Of a stretch of 64,000 nucleotides of DNA, positions 13,301 to 26,329 are shown piece by piece (position 1 is the stretch's first letter; each line of letters opens with the position of its first letter). This stretch comes from Rhytidiadelphus loreus (Eukaryota > Streptophyta > Bryopsida > Hypnales > Hylocomiaceae). Made by a program: the position numbers and the translations under genes. A model generated the notes under the pieces. The model had not been told where the DNA came from. It worked only from the letters and a program-made list of their open reading frames with translations, and made no database searches. The DNA is taken from the NCBI GenBank assembly GCA_947034895.1, contig OX344761.1, positions 77,995,839-78,059,838 of the forward strand. Reading direction: 5' to 3'.

Positions 13301-14500
13301 CTCTAATTCCTTAAAGGTGTGGAATGGATAGTTTTATTTACATATAATTAATATTTATGAGTACTACCATTAATAGTACATTTAAAAATCACATTTGGAT
13401 GTGAAATGCAATTCAATCTTCTTTTGAATGTCATTTCACTCATTTGACCAATCAAATGCAATTACACGGTTTCATTCTATTATCAACCTTAAATATTAAT
13501 TTTTATCAAAGTCACTTCAAAAAATATTTGTTTGCTATCTAATCTTGTTTAATTTAGTATAAGTTATTGGACTTTTAAAAATGCATCCAAAATAGGTGAA
13601 ATTTTGAGAAAGAGTCTTAAGCTTATATAGTGTTTTTATTTGTGATTTAGATTAGATGAAGTAATCAACTTAAAAAATGATTAGTTGATATATAATTTGA
13701 ATTGGTGCATTTTAGAATAAGACTATTTAACTTATTGACATTGATTGATAGATTCCAATACAAGGTTCAAAACTTTCTTAATAGAAAATAGCATCAAAAT
13801 GAAGAATTTTGTTGAGTTTATAAACTTAATATCGATGGTTTTTATCAAAGTTGTGTTGATCCAAATGTGTATTGCTACTTCAAACTACTTGATTTAGCCC
13901 TTTTTATTATTAGCTTTGAATAATAGAGTATTTGGATTATCACTTGTTGGAAAGTTCTTACGTAGCTTTCTTCTATAAATACAAATTGGTTCCCTTTAGA
14001 AGATAATAAATAATTGTGATGTAATTGAATATGTGGGCAAGATTGCATTTCTTAATTTTATATATTAATTGATTTCTTGATTGAGATAAAACAATTCAAT
14101 AATGACATTTTGGAGTATTGGTAATTAGACCTTCAAAGCATCTCAAAACGTTGAACAAGAAAGAGGTCAAATTGAAAGAAACTTTCCCCCAAAACTTTTT
14201 CCTTAACAAAGCTGCCACCTCCACATTACCAAAAAAATGGTGACATTCAACATTGTCAACGAAAAAAAGGTCAACTACACATCATTGTCACCATTTTCAG
14301 TACTTCTGCTTGTTTATCTTCCATCGAAAAGTAGGAGTTCAACAATCCGCAAGGAACGATTAAAGGATACCTTACAAACATAGCAGAACTTATAAAACCA
14401 TAGCAGTCCAAGTCCTCCAAGTAAAGATGAACAATGTAGACATCTCAGAACAAACCTCTCCTCAACTCAACTATCATTTTTACCATTTTGAATCTACAAT
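10321..14500. other. AT-rich intergenic DNA
   Basis: About 4 kb of very AT-rich sequence. The longest open frame is 62 codons, without recognisable motifs. I see no terminal inverted repeats, tRNA-like sequence or ordered tandem repeat here. The right end, from about 14200, becomes more complex in sequence and may contain the 3' UTR of the next gene. Confidence 0.5.
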
Positions 14501-15134
14501 AAAGTCTAAAGCATTCAGCACGCTGAACTGGTATTAGTGGCACACATGGTGACTACCTTCCTTCTGTTTCATACTAAAGCATTCCCTCGCTCTCACACCC
14601 TGTCAGGACAAAACATGAAACGAGCAGTCAGTACAAAGTCAGCTTGAAGTGCTCAAATGACCGAATCCGTGTTTGAAACTCCAGACAAATCAAAGGCAAA
14701 CTTAAGATTAAAAAAAGAAAAAGTCAAGGAATGGTCGGGCTGTATCGGTGTGTCCATTTAATTTAGGGGAGGGTCCATAAACTAGACCGATTTCCTGAAC
14801 TGCCCCTATCAACAAGTGTTAAATATGTCATCTCTGTGGTTTATACAACAGGTGACCAAGTCCAAAGATCAAGTTTTGAACTAGACTAACTACGATATGA
14901 AGCGAGGCTCACCCAATAGCCGAAAAGTGTTACTCTACAAAAAGGCGTGTCAAAGTTGACAATATTCTTGAACCCTAAAAGCAAATGTCTAGTTGGTAAC
15001 ATAGCAGGGTAATGACAATGTAATATTTACTTGGTTTCATATTTATGAAGGGCCCTTCTGGTGCGGTTACAAAGTGAAGACCCCTAAACTGGCAACAATA
15101 TAGTTTAAGGTTTTCACCTGGTTTATAAGTTGTG

Positions 15135-18100
15135 TCATATTACTGGGACACCTCCCAAAGGTTGCTGAGACTGATTTCCCTGCACCCCTGCTCCCCCAAG
15201 AAATTCTGAGAATTTTTTTTTTAATGGAATTATCTTGAGAGGCTTGAGCGATATAACGAATCAGTAAGTCAACCTAAGCCACGAGACAGAAAAAGGTGCA
15301 ACAACAAGAATAAAAATAATAAAGAAGTAGATAATTTTACAGATCATCCCAGCAGGACCCAACATAACTAATTAAAAATGTGCACGGGACTCGGTTCTGT
15401 GCTTCTAAGTGCTGATGGACTTGACTAGTGTTGTAAAGACAAAACAGGCTTACGAAATTGAACTCAATGGTACATTTTAATTTGTCCAGTTACCCAAACA
15501 TAAGGCTAAACCCTAAACATCACGGTAGATGACAAGAATGTAAGCATCACGGCTATTGAGAAGACCTTGGAAACTCTAGAAAAACAAGGCATTAAAATTT
15601 GAATTCTGGTATAAGAATGTAAGCACCGGAGAATACGAAAATCACCAAGCATGTGACGTACCAGACACACTGGTCCCTAGAACCGGTAAGCCTTGGACAG
15701 GTCTCCCTTTGTTCATAACTAATTGCCCATAATCGACGGAAATGCCTCCCATTCCCAGTCTGTTGTCTAGATGTTGATAATTTGGCACCCCAGGCAAACC
15801 CATGCCAGTCACATTCACGCGAGTATAGTCCACCGCTTGGTTGAGTCCCGGTTCAGCTTTCACATGTGCCATCTGCATCACTTGAACAGGTGGTGCCTTC
15901 TTACCGTCTCTGCCTAGTTTTGCGGGCTAAATTCAGCATTTCCATGTCCAAGAAAACAGCACAAATAATCAGTACCCAAACCAAATTCTCAATAGTTCTT
16001 TGGTGTTCAAGCATATGAAACATACAGCAGAGATTGCAATTCACGTGTAGAACAATCATTACACCTTTTTTTGGTTGAACCCTGAAAGTTGACATGTCTG
16101 CAGATCAGAAGACTGGTCTGATGGAAGTGTGAGAGCAGGCAGTACTTGGCCACCAAACTCTCCTGAAAGTCTATCTGGACTGTTCCCTCTGTTAACAGCA
16201 CGACGATTGCATGCATCGGAGAATAAAGACCCCAGAACAGCACGCATACATTGCTCTGGCCTGTGACAGTATTCCTTTGTAGCCAATGGCAAAGGGTTTG
16301 CGACTGCAACTGCAAAACCAGGTAATCAAGATGAAATGCGGCGTTTCTGGTCAAGCCTCTGAACATGTGTAAAGCCAGACTATGAATACTAACGCTAAAG
16401 GCATAAGCCTTATAGTTGCCTATAATTTGAATACCAGTCTACAAGTCTACTAGTAATTGATTATTTATCCAAATTACTGTAGAACTATCCTGCATCAAAA
16501 TTAACCAATAAATTGTCTCCAATGTTTTGCAGACCATTATACAGGCTTTTCCACTATCTCGATAATTACTTCTAGGCATTAGGACAAAGGGTCGGAGTCC
16601 TGATGTAAATTTTCGAAACAGGAACCTCAAGACATCCAACGACTCTGGATTCTGCTACAAGGGGTCCATCATGCACTACTCTGAAATCTATCATATTTAG
16701 GGGTCAAAGTTGATCCTCAAGGACCACAATTATTGCAATCTCAGTGCAACATCCAAGGACTGACGCTGATGTGCTAAAACACTCCACTCCAAACATGGAC
16801 CACATTACTTGTGACCCCATGTTAATGAAAGTAATGAAAGTTTTGAGTCCCGTTGAATCTATATCCATGAATTTCAAATAGTGATTGGAGACTATGGATC
16901 TCGAGGTTTGGGGAAATTCAGATAAGCCCAAGTCAGTAAGGTATGCTAATAGGCCTGATACTGCCTTAACATTCTTGAGGTCCAGACAAAATGGTGAGAA
17001 GGAAATAAAGGATGTTCATTATATAGGGTTTAAACGAAGGCAGACGCTGCCATGAGAAAGTCCAAGCATTCTTCACCTTCAATCAATACAAGTCTGTCAT
17101 GCTTTCCAAAGAGAGGAAGTGGTTCAGAAGAATCTGCTGACTACTGCATTCACTATCTCGAAGTAGAGGGGTAACTCACCACAGGCTACCTACCCGTATT
17201 AAGTGGCTTTGGTGCAGCAGCCAGTTTATTGGCTTTGAACTCTTGAAGTAAGATGTCATAAGGACGCAGGCGTCCTGGTACTCCTCGCTTGGCTGATTCA
17301 GCATGAAGTTTGCCTGACACAGAAGAAAATCAGTAAAAACACCGTTTAAGATCCTCAAATTCCATTACTGAATCACTACACAGCAACAGCGGTACACCCT
17401 AAAAGCAAGCAACAAATTGCATCAAAATCATCAGCTTCCCTATTCTGCATTCAACTACTCAAATATTCCTTTCGTCTTCAAAAAGTGTAGATTAGACTAA
17501 CAAAATGGAGTGGCTCCTGCATCATATTGACCTAAAAAAGAAGCTAGATTTATGTAGTGGCAAAAAGTGCCTTGAACATGTTATTACACGTTTCAAAATG
17601 GTAATTCCGACACATAAACTATCGAAGCACCAAATAGGATCCCGACTTACAACAACGGTCTCGAAATATGTGTAGTATCATCGTGAATATATAGAAATGC
17701 ATAAAACTAAATGTTCATTCCCTCCTACTTGAAAATTTGTTTGAAGCAGAGTTTCCATATCCTTAATTATTCAGCCCCAATCCGTCCCAACGACACAGTC
17801 TATTCTCTGGTTTTAATCAGTGTGCTGTACTTACAGGTGATAGATCGCCGACACATTACGCCAGTCTGGACATTGACAACTCCGCAAAGAGTGTCTAGCT
17901 CCTCTGTAGTCAATCTGCAACCGAACCACTCAAGTGACATGAATTAAAACAAAGCAACAGATAATTTACTTACCATGCAAATGTCCTTCAAATGACATAA
18001 CAAAATACGACCCGTAGACATTACATTATATATGTGCAAGACAGCATTTAGAAATATTTTACGAAAATGTCGCACTTAGAAAATTTCCTAGAAACGAAGC

Positions 18101-21100
18101 GATAGAACATCATTAAAAGAAGAATTATAGGCGTACAGTTTCGGACGCTTCGGAGTAGGGTGCACAACATCAGCATTACCAGCTCCAGCCTCTGGCACAT
18201 AATTTCATTCAGATGACAATAAATGAGCCATGACCGGCAAGGTAAAGTAGTAAAATTTGTGAATTTAACATCAGGTAGACGAAATATTCGTGTTAAGGGA
18301 GGAGCTCGACCACCTTGTGCCCACTCCATTGTCATCAACAAAGAAGCTCACAGTCCAGTGGAACTTCGTGACCTCTGGGAAATAGTTTGCATAAAGCTAA
18401 TGTTATTAACTAAACCCACTATTATACAGCGGAGAACACAGATGATCCAGTAAATATTTAAATAAAAAACTTCAGGGTGGTTCAACATGCAGCCACGAAA
18501 ATTAACAAATTGCATGGATTCTGCAGGTACCTGGGGCAATAACCACTTGCTTTCGTGGTCTTCCAACTTTTGGAGCAGCAACAACAGTTCCTTCAGAAAT
18601 GTTCATTACTTCTGCAAAAGCCAACAACTCTCAGTAATTATCGGAACATAGATATCAGTTTCAACATTTATAAAGACTGAATTGGGCATTTTGGAACTTA
18701 AAAAAGACACACTACAGGTAAAGTCTGTAACACGTCTGTAAAAGTAAAGACACAAAATTATTAAGGCAACATAAGAATTCATGAACTTATTCAATTCTGC
18801 CTGTGAGACTCTGATCCACAAATCAGAAGCGAAGCGATCTCTATGTTTTTGACTGGACAAAAACTGTTTACTTTGACCTCCTATGAAAAACAAAGAAATC
18901 AATCAGAAAAATTCAAATTGAAAGATTTTAATTATCAGGTTGATAAGATGTTTAGGCAAGCTGTATTCAAGATGTGAAACACTTGCACACTAAAATGTGG
19001 AAGTGAAGTAAGGTGCCACTCGATATATATATATTATACAACAGCAGCAGAAAAGACCAGCAAAAGCTTACTCTTTGTGCCTCGTGCGCTGCCGCTGTGT
19101 AAAGGAGGTTGCTCTTCGTAAGGGCCACCGGAGGCACCTGCAGTCTCTGGAAGATCATCATCATCTGCAAGTCGTTCGGAGTCTCCTTCTCCAGTGGCAT
19201 CTTCAAATAGTTCAAGGATACCACCAGCACGAAAGGGACAAAAAACCATCCTACTATCTATCCAAAGAAGATACTTTTGGAAATCAAGGCAGAAAGTTTA
19301 ATGACAATAGCGATGGGAAAGCCTTTCAAACAGCAAACCGAAGGATACATTTGCGAAGCCTTTGCTAACCTTGTCATCTTAAAAAAACATTGTGCAACTC
19401 ATTCATCTCATGCCAGAATGCATGTCCCTAAGAACAGGATCTTTCAACTGGTAGGCACCAGAATAAAGCAGGAACTGCATTTAATAAGCTAAATAGAGAA
19501 GTGCAAAATCATACTCTAGGTTCAACATCCCCAAATTATCAAATTTGGAGTCACGAGAAGTAAAAGGTGAGTTTTCACACAAACCAAACGACTATGGATT
19601 ACATACTCCCTGTTTGCAACACAAGTCACCCCCCATGGCAACTAACACTACATGATGTTCCGACATTGAAACACCTGCTGCTATGGTAGATGGACAAAAA
19701 CCGCTCACTTCAACACACACCAAGGGTGGAACGCTACAAGAGTGTGAGAGGATACTATCTTGGGAAGGTAGTAACTTCTTCCGAGCCTTTCGCGGTGGTT
19801 TCTTGTGACCAGCTCCGCCGTCCAACTCAGCTGTGGAATCGTCTTGAGCCATCATAGCCCTACACCTATCTGCTCAGACAAATGAAGTAACATCCAAAAG
19901 ATGTAAACATGAGCATCTTTGTCGTGCTAGAAAAGATCGATGAACTATATCCACGTAATTGAATAAACTACTTAGCACCTAATCCAACCCTTGGGACACG
20001 GAAAAACTGGAATAGCAAGCACAAAATGCACGTGAATGCAACTTCAGCCGTTCCTTCAATGACACTGTCCTTAGGACACCACCAAATTTCTGGAACCCAC
20101 AAAGGATAACAGAATTAAGGAATCCTCAAGCAAAACTGAAGATACATAGAATGAGACAAACCCCGTGAAACAGACTCACCAGCATGTGCGGCAAATGCGC
20201 TAACCTTAATAGGCTTCTTGCACATGTTACATGAAACCTATATAGAAGACAGGGTCACCAACGCAAAACAGATTCAGTGTCAGACAAAAATTGTAGCATT
20301 GAAAATTAACCAGAAAAGAGCAAAATTGTACGACGTTGCACAAACATCTCTGTGAACTATCAAATGCATGATGCTCCTACAGAAATTGCACTGCTTTAAG
20401 TTTTCATGGGAATCCGCAAATATGGATTGTACATGATAATTCAATTTCGCATATTAGAAACTAATCCTGCAAGTAAAACCCAAAGAAAATTGGGTCTAAC
20501 CTCCTTGCATAAATCTAAAGATCCCAATATTGCTGTAAAAATTGGGTGTATCCTCCTTGCACTCGGATGAAATAGCTTACAAAATCAAGATCAACTGAAA
20601 ATGAAAAACAGCGTCAAGTGAACAAAGAGCACTAATTATTTCCATTTCACGTATCATACCAGGCTCAATTTATCTTCAAGCGGATGCCGATCAAACACAT
20701 GCATATCTGCCAGACAAAAAGAAGAGATCAATGAAATATCTCCCAATTGTACGAAATTGCTCACAATTACAGTTTTCCCAAGTCTCTGCGCAGAAAATTG
20801 TCCTCATATCCGCCTGAGCAGTAGAAACAAAGTTCCTGTACAATAGGCATTCAACGACCTAGTATTTACTCAAAAAAATCCGGTGCCGTATCCTCGCCCC
20901 TAAACGAGCCCCATATCAAGAAGGTTCCAATGAAACAAAGCTGACTGTACCTTCTTCATCAAGATAATTCAGTTCATCGGCTTCCTCCATTTCTCTCTGC
21001 ACAGCTAATACAGCTGCGCTCTGCTGGGCTTCCTCCTCTAAAAAGTTGAACAGTCAAGTTTAACAATATCAATAACTCGTTAACAAAAAGAAGAATTCGA

Positions 21101-21369
21101 AAATCGAACAGATATATATAGTGTATGCAAAATTCAAGAGTATGGAGGATAAAACATAAAACTGTGCGTGATTCCTATCATGACAAGAACAAAGACGTGC
21201 GATAACATTCATAACGTAGCTAAGTAAACTGCAATCGAGGAACAAGTAGGTTTCCTGCCCAAAGCTTGTATCAGTTTTACCTGCAGTTAATTCTGCAGGT
21301 CCGGAAGCAAGAAGGTTTGCTATGGAGGACATTTGCCCTTTCCCAACTTCAAATGGAGTTGAGGGCAAC
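15135..21369 (-). CDS. SCA7-domain (ataxin-7/Sgf73-like) zinc-finger protein
   Basis: Exons identified: 21369-21281, 21037-20951, 20706-20660, 20237-20180, 19869-19756 (donor tentative), about 19240-19072 (acceptor tentative), 18611-18531, 18191-18137, 17914-17835, 17313-17194, 16309-16065, 15926-15662 and 15205-15135 (stop). Phases agree except at the tentative pair; the product is about 490 aa. In order: conserved FEVGKGQM; acidic LNYLDEED; a C2HC finger C-X2-C-X11-H-X3-C (CNMC, AAHADRC); ELDGGAGHKKPPRK; acidic linker; AT-hook-like GRPRK; PTPKRPK; then an SCA7 domain (CGVVN, MCRRSITCKLHAESAKR, PYDILL); then a serine/glycine-rich tail. Finger plus SCA7 is the architecture of ataxin-7/Sgf73, the subunit that ties the histone H2B deubiquitinase module to SAGA, so a nuclear chromatin role is inferred. 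The true start is unresolved: homologous plant proteins begin shortly before VGKG, implying a short 5' exon upstream. Confidence 0.8.
17194..17914 (-). other. SCA7 domain, two exons
   Basis: The exons 17914-17835 and 17313-17194 join at TGC through a split cysteine codon (T|GC), producing ELDTLCGVVN...CRRSITC|KLHAESAKR. Cysteine and histidine spacing and the block RSITCKLH match the Pfam SCA7 domain of ataxin-7, in which this segment binds nucleosomes or zinc. This is the strongest single piece of evidence for the identity of the gene. Confidence 0.85.
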
Positions 21370-23410
21370 CTGAATTGTAAATCCACAATCAAGGTCATCA
21401 CTGTAAGAAGTCGAACCGCATAGTCATCTTAAGAACACAATCGCCAAGGCACTAGAAAGAGAAGTCAACTGGAAAAGTAACCAATGCAATGTACAAGAGT
21501 AACCAATGCAATGTCGCAAGAGTTGGGCCTTCACATTGTAATTTTCTTAAGGGTACATGAGATTTGCTCCGAAGTGTAAGCCCCCACCCGTCACATAGGG
21601 TGACTAATAAAGAGAGCCTGAAAATGAAAAGCCAAAAATAGTAAATTAGAAACATCATCATCTGAAGGACTTGATCTTCTCCTGCTTCTGAAGTAAAAAG
21701 GCTGGAACGTCCATACACATGTCATCTAATATCTCTCCCAAACGAGAAAAATTAGGCATATATTTTGTCTGCCAGCTGTAAGATATAGTCCTGAGATAAA
21801 AAACTGATCATCTTCACAATACTGCGAAGTAAAATGGAAATTCATGGAGAAGACTAAGTCATGTAAATGAGAAGGGAATTCACTTATATAAGGTGACCAC
21901 TCATGTTTCCTTGACTTTATCCACAGCTTAATCCGAAAACGAGTATGCGAATCAAACATACGTGCACTGAGCGGACCACGAAGAAAAAGAAGGATAGAAA
22001 AGAATACCAAAAACTTGCATGAAGCAAGGGTACCACACACCAGAGAAACATGAAATTTCACTACCCTATCAAAATCGTTTTCACCTCAAAGAAAAGTATG
22101 CAGCAGAAGAGAAAAAATATACAGAAGAGTCACAGTACATCGAGGAGGAAGATGAAAGTGAATGTCAATCAATCTTAAGGAGGACGATGAAAGTGAATTT
22201 TAACATGAAGGATAGAGACGAAGTGAGCTACACAGTAAGATTTCAACAGAAAGAATTTATGCCCCTGAAATCAGTAGCAATAGCACACAGCCTAAATAGC
22301 GGGAGGATTAATTCAGGAGCCGAAGGTCAACAACACTAACCTAAACCCTAACACCTGCGATGGTAACAGACAGTTGTAAAACCTGAGCTAACAAAGTGAG
22401 AACAAAACTTAAACCCCGGTGAACATCTAAGCCTTGCACACAAAACAGAGTCGTGGACCGAACAAAGAAAAGTAGGTAAGCATAGGATCAGTGAAAACAA
22501 GTCACATACGAACACTAAACTACTAGTAACAAATGTCAGTAGACTTCCCCGAGCACCACTGTTGCCTAGCAGAAAAGAGAACTGAAAACAGGCGTCTCTA
22601 TGAGTTCGCAAATGCGTGTTAAAAACCCTAGTTGGGCACATATAAATCAAATCAACGTAGAAACCAAGAACACCAACAATGCCATAACAGATACACACGA
22701 AAAACACCTACATTCACCTTGAACAAATACAATGCATGAGACGTATTCACCAATGCTACATTGCCCCGGCGAATTTAGAAATATTCAAGGCTACACATTC
22801 CGCGAATTGTCGACCACAGACTAAGATGTGGGAAATTACAAGTAGCTCAAACGTTCTCTGACAGACAAAACGAAGGCGACCGACAAATAGAGCACCACGG
22901 AAAGCAATCCGTAAGACAATCAATCTCGCCCACGCACGTAGATGAAAACAACGTACTAGAGCGAGAGAAAGACACCGCTGACCAAAAACAAGAACTCACC
23001 CCGATCCGCAAAGACGAACCACTGCGCACCGCCAACACCACCAACTCCGGCGAAACAAACCAAACTACATCTAAGCTACTTCCTAACAGAGATTCTATCA
23101 CCACATGCAGCTACATGAGTATTACCTAACGCCCTCGTAGCAAATACACAGCCGCTACAGATACCACCACAGCCAGCTCCTGAAGTACGCTCAGAAAATG
23201 AACGCCCGCAGGTGCGATCTGCGGTCAAACAGGACGAATAAGAGATCGAAACGCTCGTAATGAGACAGGTAATCTCCAGGACAAAGTCGGGCAAGCGATG
23301 AGGCACAGAGTGAGTGTATGTGGCGAGGCAGCAGCTATGGCGGAGAAGACTAACTATGAGCGCAAGTGAGCGTGGGAAGTGAGACGGTGGGAGTGAGAGA
23401 GACACCGTAA
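21370..23410 (-). promoter_or_regulatory. 5' leader, intron and promoter region of the SCA7 gene
   Basis: Between the first recognised exon and about 23.4 kb lies less AT-rich sequence than the surrounding intergenic DNA, consistent with leader exons and an intron. Several open frames occur (for example minus 23405-23076 and 23104-22847, the latter followed by a GTGAGT donor), but none joins in the phase needed by the exon at 21369. I therefore leave the first coding exon undefined. Confidence 0.4.
22343..22351 (+). promoter_or_regulatory. telo-box AAACCCTAA
   Basis: Exact AAACCCTAA, the plant interstitial telomere motif that is enriched near transcription starts of growth-related genes. It lies in the presumed 5' region of the SCA7 gene. 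A single 9-mer can occur by chance. Confidence 0.35.
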
Positions 23411-23419
23411 TTAGGGTTT
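23411..23419 (-). promoter_or_regulatory. telo-box AAACCCTAA
   Basis: TTAGGGTTT on the plus strand, i.e. AAACCCTAA on the minus strand, at the point where complex sequence changes to AT-rich intergenic DNA upstream of the SCA7 gene. The position and sense orientation suit a promoter-proximal element. Confidence 0.45.
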
Positions 23420-26300
23420 TATGATTGTACTGTATCCGTATATTGAGGTGGCCCTCTGTGACTGGAAGGCCATTTGTCCATTGATGTCGTATTATCGACT
23501 AAGCACTTGAAATCGTAGATTCTGTAAAATCTATGAAAGCTGCTTCAAAATTGCTTCAAAATTGGATCAACGCCTGACCATCTTGACTTTCTGATTTTTA
23601 AATTATTTATTGACTTCATCTTTCCTTACTTCAAAAAAGGCATAACTTAAGGTAAACTTGCCTACTTATGACAAACAGAATGATTGACTATGTTGCTCTC
23701 TTGCTATTGTTGAAAATTTATTAATTTTTTCCACATAAAGACAAATGTGAGAAATGGGGAGATCAATCAAAATTTTATTTCTTTTGACAAAGTATAAATT
23801 TGATGTGAATTTTTGAAGTGTATTGTTCAATTGGCCCCAAAGAATCTCAAAATTGCCCCCAAACCACTAAAAAGTGTATCCATAATAGTCATCTAACTCA
23901 CCTAAAGTAGTTACAATATGGCCACAACATAAAGGCCTAAAAAGGTCACTTCTTGTGATGAATTTACACTTGAAAGGTGGAAATTTCTATTACAGTTAAT
24001 ACCATTGAATGTCATTCTAATTAATATCCATAATTATTAATACCCAAAAAATGTAGTGATTGCATCTTCTTGGTACATGGTCACTAATCACTCCATCATT
24101 CAAGAGATTGATTGCAGCCACTAACTCAACCTCTATTGTAGCCCAAATTTCATTTATTGAAATTTTTTTGTCATGAGGTGATGCAAGACTTTAGAAGGTC
24201 ATTCCCTAAGTGGTTGTTATAGGTCTTTTGTCTATCCTAGGTTGGATTATCTTAGAAGTAATATGTTAGGTTTATGGTAAAATGCATGCTTGAGAATTTG
24301 TTCCCATCAAGGGATTAAATAAAACTTCAATAAATTTATATTAATAAATATATTTGTGTTACATACATTTACATAATATATAATATTAATTGTATCTTTA
24401 ATTACATATATATACATATAAATGGTATATATTTTATATATTTCTTCAAAGACCAATTAGTAAATTTTAGTGAAATCACAAAAGTTCATTCTCTCACTAA
24501 ATACCATTTTTAATACTTTCTTGCATTGAGTGGTGTGTTAAAATCAAAATGAAATTATTTGAGAGCTATTTTAGTTTGTTAATGGTACTAAAAATTCTAA
24601 AAATACATTGAAATGACACGAAAACAAATTCATATTATTTTAATTAGTATTATAATGAGTTATCAACTAATTGAAATTGCATAAGAGCATCCATTACCAA
24701 AATTGTCTAAACATCGATACCTAAAAAAAGACCATTAATTTTCAAAGAAAGCATAGAGTACCATTAGTAGAAAAAGGTATAATTATGTAAACGCAAATTT
24801 CTTACTAAACTTACTATTTGGTAATCATTACATTCTTTTCAACATATTCTAATTGATTTATTAATAACTCTTTTATCAATTATTGGAGCCCTACTTAAAT
24901 GAACAAATTGTGAATTTTTCTTAATTTTTGAGCCAAATTTCTATAGTACTTCCAATTCACATTACAAAAAATTTGAAAAAAAATTTGAAAATTTTATTTT
25001 TAATAACTTTTTGGCTATAATGCATTGCTAGAAGAAAAACTCGTATCCCACTGCTGGCCTATTAGAATTTTTTCTAATGATAGCATTTATTTTCTACTTG
25101 CAAAGAACACAATTTATTCCTATATCGAAATTTAACACAATTATGGAATAGTTACAATAAGTAGCCACAATTGGGTGTGCAATGCGTACTACAATAATAT
25201 TTTGTAGGATCATTCGAGCAATGTCATGAATAATAGGGGTTATTTATACATTTTAGCATGTATTCTTTGTACACCATCTAAAAGTAGTGCCTACAATTTT
25301 TTGTCTAAATTATGAACTACCTCTATTTTTTATGACAACAAAGGTTTGATATTGTGTATACCTAATTTTTAGCACTTAAAACTTCATAATGTATTTAATA
25401 GGAGTCCCAAAATTGCATACATAAAGAATTTAGATTCTTCTTTTAATTTGACTCCCAAAATAACCTAACAAAAACTTTAATAATTTAATAATAGGCCCTA
25501 TGCTCAATGCTCATTATTTTGTACCATTATAAGAATTGTTAAGTTAGTGATAATTCTAAGGTGAAAACACCCATAACTATCAATGGACCCATTTCTAACA
25601 AGTAGACTTATTTTGAAAGTGTCTCCAAAAGTGGAATTATAATGTTCCCATACTTAATTGTAATTAGTTGAGAGTTGATTTTATAGTTTTTGGTTTTATG
25701 ACAAAGTCCAAGTGATGGTTCTAACAATTCAGAAGGCTCAACTTTGAAAATTCATACTAATTACATGTCTTATCCAATTTTTTTTTCAAAATTCATAGTT
25801 TTTAATTGTTAAGACAATAAAAAATGTTCTCTTTTCTTGAAAAAAGCACCTCCAATGATATTGAATTGTTTATTACACATTTTTTATTGTTTTCACTTTA
25901 GATTTGCAATTTTGCATCCATCCAAGTAGGTTACTTAGAGACAAATCAATTGTAATGCCATCCCCAATCAAGGCGAGCTCATCATTGAACTGGGCTTATT
26001 TTTTTATAATACTTGGATTCCTTGTCCCTATCCTTTGGGAAGGGCCTCTATTGCCATAAGCGGGGTGCTATTTTGTGAGCCTAAAAGTATGAGCAAGAAA
26101 GCTTGTGAGCTTGTGAACCTCCAATTTTAGAATTTTTTGGGGGGAATTTTTTGAATTAGGACCTATTACCATGGATTAGGATGAAGGTGTTTTTGGAGGC
26201 TAATCTTGAATTTTTTTATAGAAATGGAAGATTCTTGATAACAAAATACAACAAGGAATATCATATATATCAAGAGGTCCTTCAAAAGATCAGCGAGAAG
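23420..26300. other. AT-rich intergenic DNA
   Basis: About 2.9 kb of very AT-rich sequence with no open frame of note and no terminal repeats that I could pair. It appears to be old, decayed repeat DNA. Confidence 0.5.
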
Positions 26301-26329
26301 GTCAGGGATTTAGAACTCTAAAAAAAATT

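Noticed and set aside
22019..22339. 106-codon plus-strand frame rich in Glu and Lys
   Set aside because: It lies in the 5' region/intron of the SCA7 gene on the opposite strand, contains an internal AGGAGGA(A/C)GATGAAAGTGAAT repeat, and has no recognisable domain or splice context.
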